25,049 nt of DNA from contig CBDUYN010000152.1 of assembly GCA_965371445.1 (NCBI GenBank), positions 1-25,049 of the forward strand, given 5' to 3'. Below, piece after piece: positions 1 through 7,917 of this stretch. The translations under genes and the position numbers were made by a program. Every line of letters begins with the position of its first letter. Positions within the stretch are counted from its first letter, which is position 1. The stretch comes from DASWIG01 sp965371445 (lineage in GTDB: Bacteria; Acidobacteriota; Thermoanaerobaculia; Multivoradales; J023). Under the pieces are notes generated by a model. The model saw only the letters and a program-made list of their open reading frames with translations. It was not told the origin of the DNA and ran no database searches.

Positions 1-66
1 CACTGTCCCCTTGGGGGGATCAAGGGGGGGAGACACTGTCCCCTTGGGGGGATCAGGGGGGGGAGA
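1..66 (+). repeat. Two tandem copies of a 33-bp G/C-tract repeat inside mobA
   Basis: Copy 1 is 1-33 and copy 2 is 34-66, followed by CACT of a possible third start at 67-70. They differ at one base (position 23 of the unit, A versus G). The core is GTCCCCTTGGGGGGATC followed by a run of seven to eight G and AGA. Each copy is exactly 11 codons, so the mobA frame stays open through both. Related copies lie at 9531-9563 (reverse orientation) and 20472-20504. Confidence 0.9.
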
Positions 67-308
67 CACTCTGCGAGGAGCGGCTCGAGCCCCTCTGCGC
101 GATTTACCGTCCACCTTGCCTCGCGGCGCTTCGGGAGCAGGTCGCAAACGGCACCTACGCGTTGCACCGCCTCTCCGGCGCCGGGCTTCGAGTCCGTCGG
201 CTCGGTCCCGGAGAGCTTGGCCGCTTCGGCGACGCGACGCGAATTTTCCGGAATCTCAACGCTCCCGAAGACCTCGCCGCCTTGCGTGACGACGCCCCGG
301 CTGGATAG
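3..308 (+). CDS. mobA: Molybdenum cofactor guanylyltransferase (MobA-like), 3' end only
   Basis: This open frame runs off the left edge and ends at TAG 306-308. Its last ~75 residues match the MobA C-terminus as I know it: a 'EPLCAIYR' segment, a 'CLAALREQ' helix and the closing 'NLNAPEDLAALR' motif, where the family typically has NxNTPEDL. MobA attaches GMP to molybdopterin to form the guanine dinucleotide cofactor in the cytoplasm. The nucleotide-binding N-terminal half lies outside the window. The visible start of the frame is two tandem 33-bp repeats, each read as LSPWGDQGGET, directly before 'LCEERLEPLCAIYR'; normal homologues have no such glycine-rich insert there. An ATG-initiated frame at 11-289 also overlaps this region, but it is arginine-rich and resembles nothing. 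The family call rests on the C-terminal motifs only, so it is probable rather than certain. Confidence 0.68.
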   Translation: MSPWGDQGGETLSPWGDQGGETLCEERLEPLCAIYRPPCLAALREQVANGTYALHRLSGAGLRVRRLGPGELGRFGDATRIFRNLNAPEDLAALRDDAPAG

Positions 309-400
309 ACTTCACCGCGGTGCGTCGTGCACCCAGACGCCGCGCGAGAAGCTTGTGCGGCATAGCTTTTCGACATCACCCGACATAGGAGACGATCCCA

Positions 401-1678
<1,278 letters not shown>

Positions 1679-1705
1679 ATCGAAGCTCCAGGCCCTTCTG
1701 CATAC

Positions 1706-1735
1706 CGCCCTCCGGGCTTCGGAGCCCGGAGGGCG
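1706..1735 (+). terminator. 13-bp GC-rich hairpin after gltA
   Basis: Perfect stem 1706-1718 / 1723-1735 (CGCCCTCCGGGCT with its complement) around a TCGG loop. It starts 27 bp after the gltA stop. Only a short pyrimidine stretch follows (CCATCTTCC), so intrinsic termination may be partial. The 3' arm contains GGAGGG (1728-1733), the only candidate Shine-Dalgarno for the gene starting at 1745. Confidence 0.65.
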
Positions 1736-1744
1736 CCATCTTCC

Positions 1745-2314
1745 ATGAGCCCAACATCTCGCAGCCCCGCTTACCGCTCCTCGGGCTGGCGTCCCCCCCT
1801 CGCTCCGGACAGCAAGGGGATCACCCACGCCCTGATCCTCACCCGCAACTCCAAGACCGGGCTCGACGAGCTCGCCGAGCCGGAGGCGATGCAGACGTGG
1901 CTGCGCGAGCGCCGTCTCCTCGCCGAGGAAACGCCGATCGACGAGGGGCTCTTTCAGCAGGTGCTCGCCGTCCGCGACGGGCTCCGCGGCCTCGTGCTCG
2001 CCCGCCATGGCGCGCCGTTGGACGTCGAACGGCTGAACACCGAGATCGGCGCCCTCCGCTTCCAGATCGGCGCCGGAGCCGAGGCGCCGGAGCTCCGCAC
2101 CGTGGGCGCGGACGCCGCTAGCGTCCTCGTCGGCGGCTTCGTCGCGGCGCTCAACGAAGGCAACTGGACCCGCTTCAAGCTCTGCGCCAACCCGGAGTGC
2201 GGCTGGATCTTCTACGACGACTCCAAGTACAAGAGCCGCAGGTGGTGTCTGCTGCAACGCTGCGGCAATCCGACGCACGTCCGCGCTTCTCGCCGCCGCG
2301 GGCGTGGATTCTAG
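1745..2314 (+). CDS. ABATE/CGNR zinc-finger putative transcriptional regulator
   Basis: A 189-residue protein with an N-terminal region (about 30-120) resembling the ABATE domain and a C-terminal CGNR-type zinc finger. The finger is visible as Cys147-x4-Cys152 in 'CANPECGWIFYDDSKYKSRR' and Cys168-x4-Cys173 in 'WCLLQRCGN'. In this family the finger is thought to bind DNA, so it is a likely regulator; the target is unknown. The signature normally reads CGNR but here reads CGNP, followed by a basic tail (RASRRRGRG), so DNA contact may be altered. ATG 1745 is preceded by GGAGGG at 11 bases, which lies in the 3' arm of the hairpin behind gltA. It is the last gene before the hairpin array. Confidence 0.75.
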   Translation: MSPTSRSPAYRSSGWRPPLAPDSKGITHALILTRNSKTGLDELAEPEAMQTWLRERRLLAEETPIDEGLFQQVLAVRDGLRGLVLARHGAPLDVERLNTEIGALRFQIGAGAEAPELRTVGADAASVLVGGFVAALNEGNWTRFKLCANPECGWIFYDDSKYKSRRWCLLQRCGNPTHVRASRRRGRGF

Positions 2315-2347
2315 GAGCGGCGGCCTGAGGACGGAGCCGGAGAGCTG

Positions 2348-2930
2348 CAATTCCGTCCGCGGCTCGCGGCGATGGAGCTGCGGGCCTTTCTCTTCCGTCA
2401 GCGGCTCAGGACGACGGAAGCGGAGAAGTCCAGCTCCATCAGCAGCTCACGACGATGGAGCTGCGGACCTCTCTCTTCCATCAGTGGCTCCGGACGACGG
2501 AGGTGAATCTCTCCAGTTCCATCAGAGGCTCGCGATGATGGAACTGCGGGCCTCTCTCTTCCATCGGTCGCTTCGCCCGATGGAATTGGGAACCCTACAA
2601 TTCCATCAGAAGCCCGTTCTGATGGAATTGTGACCCTCTCTCTTCCATCGGTCGCTCCGCCCGATGGAATTGGGAATCCTACAATTCCATCAGAAGCCCG
2701 TTCTGATGGAATTGTGGTCCTTTCTCTTCCATCGGTCGCCCCGTCCGATGGAACTGGGGACTCTACAGCTCCATCAGAAACCCGCGGTGATGGATCTGCG
2801 AGCCCTTTTCTTCCATCAACGGCTCCGGACGATGGAGCTGGAGGGTTTTCAGCTCTGTCAGCGGTCCGGGATGATGGATCTGCGGGCCTTTCTCTTTCAT
2901 CGGCAGCTCGGAGTGGTGGAGTTGGAGAGG
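2348..2930. repeat. Tandem array of about 14 hairpins, 84-bp double unit
   Basis: This stretch is non-coding and built from imperfect palindromes spaced alternately about 39 and 45 bp. Type A (33 nt) starts at 2348, 2431, 2514, 2598, 2682, 2766 and 2850. Type B (27-29 nt) starts at 2392, 2475, 2559, 2643, 2727, 2811 and 2894. Type A reads CAnnTCCATCA ... TGATGGAnnTG and type B reads CTTCCATC ... GATGGAAG. The copies at 2597-2631 and 2681-2715 have perfect 15-bp stems (ACAATTCCATCAGAA) around the loop GCCCG. End copies are more diverged. All arms share TTCCATC/GATGGAA, so any arm can pair with any other. The array lies between the CGNR gene end and the NACHT gene end. Function unknown. Confidence 0.92.
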
Positions 2931-2953
2931 GCCGAAGGCCGGGCAGAGTCTGC

Positions 2954-5900
2954 CTACGTCACGATCAGCTCCCGCAATGCCGACGCCACACCCGGACGCT
3001 CGGCGTCGGCAAGTCCCTCGTCGAGGGCCTCGTCGAGACCCTGACGGTGGACCTCGTCGTCACCGGTCCCTTCAGGGAGATTGCTGGTATAGAGACGCCA
3101 GCACAGGTGCCACATCGAACGCGGCAGCCAGTGCGGCGGCGGAGGACCGCCCAGCAGCTCCTTCCACCGCTCGGAGTACGGCCACTGCCACGTCGTCGAC
3201 GCCTGGCTGAAGCCGAGCGCGAGGTAGAGCGCCTGCCGCTCGGGGACCGACGTTCCCGCGAAGCGACGGTCGACCGCCGGCCAGACGTGAAGCAGCCAGG
3301 CGTTCTGGACGCGGCGGTTCATGTAGGCGCGCCGTTCGTCCTCGGGCCGGCCCGCCGTCGCCGCGAGACCGATCCAGGTCTCCCCGGCGTATCTTGAGAA
3401 AGCTCGGGTGAAGTGGCGGAGGAAGCTCTCTTCGTCCGTGGCCTGCCGGGCCTCGGCCCACGCATTCAGGTCGGGAGACGTCTGTGGCGTCGCCGGGGCG
3501 GCCAGCGCTTTTCCCTCCGAGGAGAAAACTAGCGAGAAATCTCGCGAGAAATCGTAGTCTGTCACATGGACGATTCGCGAGGACAGAATTGGCAAGACGG
3601 CAAGACGGTTGCCCACCGGCTCGAGCCCGAGCGTCGTCGGTAAGCCACGGCCTTCCGGTCGCTCTCGTTCGGCGAGCGCCGCCGCCGCGTCGTGGGCCAT
3701 CGACGCGTGCGCACCCGTCGTCCGCAACAAGCCGACGAGGAGACCGGCCGCCGGCCGCGCGATCCCGTCGTCGACGGCGAGCGCCCGCAACGGCAGGAGG
3801 TCGGCGGGGCTCGTCCGTCCCCAGTCGAAGGCCGCGGGTGCGGAAACGATCCGGGCGGCCTGCTCACCCACCGGTGTGCCCGGCCAGTATTCCAGGAGGT
3901 CCGCCGCGCTCTCGGCGGCGTCCGTCCGCCGGGCAAGGCCGTCGAGGATCTCCTTGTCCTCCAGCCGCAGGGCGACGAGCCCGCGCAGGCTCTCGGCCCT
4001 TTCGGAGCCGAGCCGGTGTCGGAGCCAGGAGGCCCCCCACTCGGCGTGTCGGAACGAAAAACGCAGGACTTCGCCGAGCGTCTGCTGGTCGGCTTGCCAT
4101 TCCCAAGGTTCCAGGCTAAGTAAATCCCGCCCCGCCCCGAGGACGATCGCCGCCCGCTGCTCCTCGTCGAACGCCGCCTCCTCCCGCAGACAACGTAACA
4201 GAAAGGACCAGCCGCCCTTCTCGCCGCCAAGCTTGTCGAAGAGCCGGTCGAGGAACGGCTTTTCCGTCGCCTTGCTCCCGACCGCCAGCAGGCACACCTC
4301 GCGCCAGGTCGGGTCGTTGAAGCGTTCGGCGATCAGCTCTTCGGCGACTTCGGCTTCGTCCATGCCGCGGGCCGCAAGGTATTCCATGAGCGACAGGTGA
4401 AAGAACGCGAACACCCCCGGCCGCTGCTCGACGAGAAGCCCGGATCCCTTCTCCAGGAACTGAACCCACCGTTCGACGAGCCCCCGCGTCTTCTCGGGCG
4501 AAGCCGACTGGCCCTCGCGTTCCCGGACGATCTCGACCAGGCCCTCGACGAGCGGACCGCGCTCAATCGTGACGTCGCGGTCTTTCTTGGAGCGCGAGCG
4601 TTGCATCCGGTACGCCAGCGTCTCGAGGTAGACGCGCTGGAGTCCCGCATCGATCTCGGCGAACGTCGTCCGCCGGGCCGAAGGCCAGGTCTCCAGAAGC
4701 GTCTTGACGCAGAGGTCGTAGAGTGCCGCCCGTTCACCCGGCAGGTGCGCCTCGTAGCGGTGGACCAGCGCGATCAGCGTCGCGAGCAAGGGATTGCGCG
4801 CCAGCTCGCGGACGTGGACGTCGGCCTCGATCGCCGCCATCAGGTCCGCGACGCCGCGGTCGCGCGCCAACGGATCCGTCGGCTCCTGGACGGCGTACCA
4901 ATGCGTCACGAACCGGCGCAGGTCGTCGTCGTCGAAGGGCACGAGCTTCAGGTGGACGAAGGCGTCGGAGCCCGTCCCCGGCAGGGGCGCGTCGGTGTAG
5001 CCGGAGACGCGACTCGTCACCAGCGCTCCGACCTTCGGGTAGAGACGGCAGAACCCCTGGACGCGCTCACGCATCTCCTCGCGGTCCGCGGCCGAGCCGA
5101 CCTCGTCGAGGCCGTCGAGGAGCAGGACGGCGCGTCCTTCTTCGAGGGCCTTTTCGAGGAAGGGCTTGGTGATCGGGAGCTGGAGCTGGACGTCCGCGCT
5201 CTTCAACAGGAAGTCGGCGAGCGAGACGTCGTCCTTTTCGCGGCACTCGCGAACGTACTCCCGGAAGGGCAAGAAGAGGGGAAGGACGTCCTCGGGGACT
5301 TCGACGTCGTCCTGGGACGCCTCGCCGGCCACGGCCACGGTGAGGAAACGCGTCAGCGTCGTCTTGCCGCTTCCGGGGTCGCCGAGGACGACGACTCGTC
5401 CCGGGGCGTCGTTGGCGGCGAGATGTTGGAGGAGATGAGAGGTCGTCCAGCTAGTTGCTTGTGGGGACCCCTCACCCAATCCGCTCCCGGCCGGCCCTCT
5501 CCCCCGGTCCACCGTTTTCTCAAGATCCACCGGTTCAGCCGGGGAGAGGGCTTCCGGAGGAAGAGGAAGAGTGGCTTGGTCGACTTCGAAACGGAGGGGG
5601 ACGAAAAGCTCCGGGACGCCGACGTTGGGGCGCGGACGATGGTCCGCGAAACCGACGAAGCGCACGCTCCCGTGGACGGCGGCGGCGGCCGTGCGGTAAC
5701 GGGCGGTGAGCGTCGCCCGGCGGGCGTCGGTCAGGACCGCGGGCGCCGGGGTCTCCGTGTCGAGGCGGAGCGTCCGGTCGAGGGGCAGGGTCCAGAGGCC
5801 GTCGGGGACGTTCTCGTAGGCGAGCGTGTCCCTGGCCCAGAAGCCCTTGCCCTCGTCGCTGTAGCGGAAGAGGTGGACGCGGGCCTCACCGGCGGCGAAG

Positions 5901-6460
5901 TCGACCTCGCTCAGCAGGTGACGGCGCGGCCAGCGGTCGCTCGTGTAGGCGGCGCCCGCGGCCAGCTCGACGAAGGAGCCGTCGGGAGAGACGAGCTGGC
6001 TCGTCTCCGTGCGGTGCAGGTGCCCACGCAGCAGAAAGTGGACGTCCCCCGAGCCGAGGAGGGCGCGGAGCGGCGTGCGGTCGAAAGCGCGGAGGTCGTC
6101 GAGGGGATGATGCACCAGGACGATCCGCAAATTGGCGTCGGCGGCCTCCTCGAGGGCCAAACGGGCTTGGGACAGGCCGACGAGAAGGCCTTTCTCGTCG
6201 TCCGTGCCCGACGTCCAGGCGGAGCTCAGCTGCAGGACCGCCACCTCGACGCCGCCGCGCTCGCATACGTCGACGCGCCACGGACGCGCCCGCTTCCAGC
6301 CGCGGGCCGGACCGAGGAAGCGCTCGGTGAAGGCGTAGAAGCTTTCGAGGCGTTGGCCGATGAGGTCCATGGCCTTGGCTTCGTCGAAGATCTCTTCGAT
6401 CGCGTCCTGTTTTTTCAAGCCAGCGGTGATGTAGCCGTCGGCGGCACCGATCGCTTCGAT
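2954..6460 (-). CDS. NACHT-type STAND NTPase with metallophosphoesterase N-terminus (3' part of a frameshifted gene)
   Basis: This frame carries the second half of the calcineurin-like phosphoesterase: 'VLVHHPL' and 'RGHLHRT', metal-ligand motifs IV and V. A linker follows, then a NACHT NTPase: Walker A 'GDPGSGKTT' near 5370, Walker B with the NACHT acidic pattern 'VLLLDGLDEVG' near 5110, and a sensor-like 'ALVTSRVSGY'. Farther on is 'FFHLSLMEYLAA' near 4390, typical of NACHT/NB-ARC helical regions, and then about 480 residues of helical, repeat-like C-terminus that may sense a ligand. STAND NTPases oligomerise on sensing; several bacterial NACHT proteins act in phage defence. That role here is inferred from architecture only. 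The frame stays open upstream to 6526, but that extension is out of frame with the phosphoesterase start. TAG at 2954-2956 lies next to the hairpin array. Confidence 0.82.
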   Translation of the reverse strand: MEAIGAADGYITAGLKKQDAIEEIFDEAKAMDLIGQRLESFYAFTERFLGPARGWKRARPWRVDVCERGGVEVAVLQLSSAWTSGTDDEKGLLVGLSQARLALEEAADANLRIVLVHHPLDDLRAFDRTPLRALLGSGDVHFLLRGHLHRTETSQLVSPDGSFVELAAGAAYTSDRWPRRHLLSEVDFAAGEARVHLFRYSDEGKGFWARDTLAYENVPDGLWTLPLDRTLRLDTETPAPAVLTDARRATLTARYRTAAAAVHGSVRFVGFADHRPRPNVGVPELFVPLRFEVDQATLPLPPEALSPAEPVDLEKTVDRGRGPAGSGLGEGSPQATSWTTSHLLQHLAANDAPGRVVVLGDPGSGKTTLTRFLTVAVAGEASQDDVEVPEDVLPLFLPFREYVRECREKDDVSLADFLLKSADVQLQLPITKPFLEKALEEGRAVLLLDGLDEVGSAADREEMRERVQGFCRLYPKVGALVTSRVSGYTDAPLPGTGSDAFVHLKLVPFDDDDLRRFVTHWYAVQEPTDPLARDRGVADLMAAIEADVHVRELARNPLLATLIALVHRYEAHLPGERAALYDLCVKTLLETWPSARRTTFAEIDAGLQRVYLETLAYRMQRSRSKKDRDVTIERGPLVEGLVEIVREREGQSASPEKTRGLVERWVQFLEKGSGLLVEQRPGVFAFFHLSLMEYLAARGMDEAEVAEELIAERFNDPTWREVCLLAVGSKATEKPFLDRLFDKLGGEKGGWSFLLRCLREEAAFDEEQRAAIVLGAGRDLLSLEPWEWQADQQTLGEVLRFSFRHAEWGASWLRHRLGSERAESLRGLVALRLEDKEILDGLARRTDAAESAADLLEYWPGTPVGEQAARIVSAPAAFDWGRTSPADLLPLRALAVDDGIARPAAGLLVGLLRTTGAHASMAHDAAAALAERERPEGRGLPTTLGLEPVGNRLAVLPILSSRIVHVTDYDFSRDFSLVFSSEGKALAAPATPQTSPDLNAWAEARQATDEESFLRHFTRAFSRYAGETWIGLAATAGRPEDERRAYMNRRVQNAWLLHVWPAVDRRFAGTSVPERQALYLALGFSQASTTWQWPYSERWKELLGGPPPPHWLPRSMWHLCWRLYTSNLPEGTGDDEVHRQGLDEALDEGLADAERPGVASALRELIVT

Positions 6461-6761
6461 CGACGTCGTGGTTGCCGGGGACGAAGAAGAAAGCGTCGCG
6501 TGGCTCCAGCTCCAACGTCTTCGCAAGCTCGGTGAAGAAGCGCTCGGCCTGCTCGTACTCCTTCTGCTTGCCCGAGTGCGCGACGTCGCCGGTGACGAAG
6601 ACGAAGTCGGGACGCGGCCCCTCGTCGCGGAGCTTCTCGGCGTGACGCAGGAGAGCCTGGAGCGTCGCCCGGCGGTCCCAGCGTTCGCGGGCTTCGAAGT
6701 GGAAGTCGGAGAGGTGGAGCCAGCGGACGGGTTCCTCCCCGGACGGTGCGTCCTGACTCAT
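6461..6761 (-). CDS. Metallophosphoesterase N-terminus (5' part of the frameshifted NACHT gene)
   Basis: From ATG 6761 this frame reads MSQDAPSGEEPVRWLHLSDFHF and holds the first three calcineurin-like phosphoesterase motifs: DFH, 'VTGDVAHSG' and 'VPGNHDVDR'. Motifs IV and V lie in the other frame downstream, so the two parts are one gene of roughly 1270 codons in total. The switch falls right after GNHDVDR, at about 6455-6465. The frame continues open to 5886, but with an arginine-rich shadow translation. Removing a single base from the coding strand there would read GNHDVDRAIGAADGYIT, joining both halves smoothly. The local sequence is CGATCG-CTT-CGATCG, a context where a slip or base-calling error is plausible. 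AGGAT lies about 8 bases upstream of the ATG. The gene is divergent from fbpA. Confidence 0.75.
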
Positions 6762-6793
6762 GGCTCTATCCTCGCACAGTCTTTCGTAGGGCA

Positions 6794-6823
6794 TTGACAA
6801 TCCCCGGTCCAACCCCGGAGAAT
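6794..6823 (+). promoter_or_regulatory. Candidate promoter of fbpABC
   Basis: TTGACA at 6794-6799 is a perfect -35 hexamer. With an 18-bp spacer it is followed by GAGAAT (6818-6823), a 4/6 match to the -10 consensus. The operator-like palindrome at 6837-6855 would then fall just downstream of the start of transcription. This is sequence matching only. Confidence 0.45.
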
Positions 6824-6836
6824 GGTGTCCCTTACT

Positions 6837-6855
6837 ATTGAGATGCGATCTCAAT
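6837..6855. promoter_or_regulatory. 19-bp palindromic operator, probably Fur-family or other iron regulator
   Basis: ATTGAGATGCGATCTCAAT is a perfect inverted repeat of 8-bp arms around GCG. It lies 31 bp before the fbpA start codon and just behind the candidate promoter. Its 19-bp length and TTGAGA...TCTCAA arms resemble Fur-type boxes, and the downstream genes import ferric iron. The identity of the regulator is inferred from context. Confidence 0.6.
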
Positions 6856-6886
6856 TTCAACGAGGACTTCACAGCAAGGGGAAACG

Positions 6887-7915
6887 ATGACGAAACAAGC
6901 CTGGACGCTCGCCGTCCTGCTGGCGCTCCTGGGAGCCTGCGCCCCGCCGCAGGACGGCGGCGAGCCCGCCTCCGAGACCACGGCAGCCGCGGCGCCGTCC
7001 GAAGACGTGGTGGTGGTCTATTCCGGACGCAACAAAAGCCTGATCGGGCCGTTGTTGGAACGCTACACCGGGGCCAAGGTCGAGGTGCGCTACGCCGGCA
7101 CGGCGGAGCTTGCCGCGACGCTCCTGGAGGAAGGCGACGTAACGCCCTGCGATCTGTTCATCGGCCAGGACGCGGCGGCCCTCGGCGCGCTCTCGGCCCG
7201 CGGGCTCTTGAAGCCGCTTCCCGAGGACGTCCTCGCCCGCGTCCCGGCGCGCTACGCGTCGCCTCAGGGTGATTGGGTGGGGCTTTCCGGCCGCGCCCGC
7301 ACCGTCGTCTACAACACCGAGCGGGTCAGAGTCGAAGACCTCCCGCAAAGCCTCGAGGAAGTCGGCGACGAGCGCTATCGCGGACGCTTCGGCATCGCGC
7401 CGGTCAATGCGTCGTTCCAGGCCCACATGGCGGTCTACTACGCGGTCCACGGCGCCGAGGCGACGACCGAGCTTCTCCAATCGATCGCCGCCAACGAGCC
7501 GCAGCGCTACCCGAAGAACAGCCCGATCGTCGAGGCAGTCCTCCGGGGCGAGATCGACTGGGGCCTGGTCAATCACTACTACCTGTGGCGGGCCTTGAAA
7601 GAGGACCCTGACGCGCCGGGGGCCAACTACCTGATGCCGGAGGGCGAGGTCTCAAGCTTCGTCAACCTGGCGGGCGCCGGTGTCATCGACGACCGGCCGG
7701 CGGTGCTCGACCTCGTAGCTTTCCTGGTTTCCGACGAGGCGCAACGCTTCTTCGCCGAGGAGACCTACGAATACCCCCTGGTCGAGGGCGTCGAAGCGTC
7801 GGTGGACCTGGAGCCCCTGGGCGAGCAGATGTCGGGACAGATCGACTTCGGCGCGGTGTCGGATGCGCTCGAACCGACCCTCGAGCTGATCGCCTCGACG
7901 GGGGTCCTCCAGTAG
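6887..7915 (+). CDS. fbpA: Ferric-iron ABC transporter substrate-binding lipoprotein
   Basis: A 342-residue extracytoplasmic binding protein of the FbpA/FutA type, which binds Fe3+ and delivers it to the permease. The N-terminus is a lipoprotein signal: basic start, hydrophobic stretch and lipobox LLGAC with Cys18, so it should be membrane-anchored. The mature part opens with 'VVVVYSGRNKSLIGPLLERY', typical of the family, and contains 'NHYYLWR' with Tyr231-Tyr232, corresponding to the iron-binding tyrosine pair of FbpA. ATG 6887 follows AGGGG about 9 bases upstream. It is the first gene of the fbpABC operon, two bases before the permease start. Iron is the most likely substrate, judging from the tyrosines and the operator-like palindrome upstream. 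Confidence 0.9.
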   Translation: MTKQAWTLAVLLALLGACAPPQDGGEPASETTAAAAPSEDVVVVYSGRNKSLIGPLLERYTGAKVEVRYAGTAELAATLLEEGDVTPCDLFIGQDAAALGALSARGLLKPLPEDVLARVPARYASPQGDWVGLSGRARTVVYNTERVRVEDLPQSLEEVGDERYRGRFGIAPVNASFQAHMAVYYAVHGAEATTELLQSIAANEPQRYPKNSPIVEAVLRGEIDWGLVNHYYLWRALKEDPDAPGANYLMPEGEVSSFVNLAGAGVIDDRPAVLDLVAFLVSDEAQRFFAEETYEYPLVEGVEASVDLEPLGEQMSGQIDFGAVSDALEPTLELIASTGVLQ

Positions 7916-7917
7916 GG

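Noticed and set aside
1792..1828. Possible fourth copy of the 33-bp repeat in the CGNR gene N-terminus (GTCCCCCCC ... AAGGGGATCAC)
   Set aside because: Only the outer C-tract and AAGGGG match; the middle is unrelated. It may be a decayed copy, but it cannot be supported.
2246..2314. Frameshift in the CGNR finger, since dropping one base would read CGNR instead of CGNP
   Set aside because: The alternative frame gives a hydrophobic tail (RTSALLAAAGVD), whereas the present frame gives the basic tail expected of the family.
2348..2930. CRISPR array
   Set aside because: The units are palindromic throughout and vary gradually. There are no identical repeats separated by unique spacers and no cas genes.
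2304..3397. Overlapping open frames on the plus strand encoding repeats such as 'MELGTLQFHQKPVL'
   Set aside because: The peptides follow from the 42/84-bp hairpin array. The first units are 83 bp, so frames change, and a stop falls in the middle of the array (2631-2633). Base changes preserve stems, not residues.
4397..6535. 712-codon plus-strand frame opposite the NACHT gene
   Set aside because: The minus strand carries clear phosphoesterase and NACHT motifs; the opposite frame shows none and is an antisense shadow.
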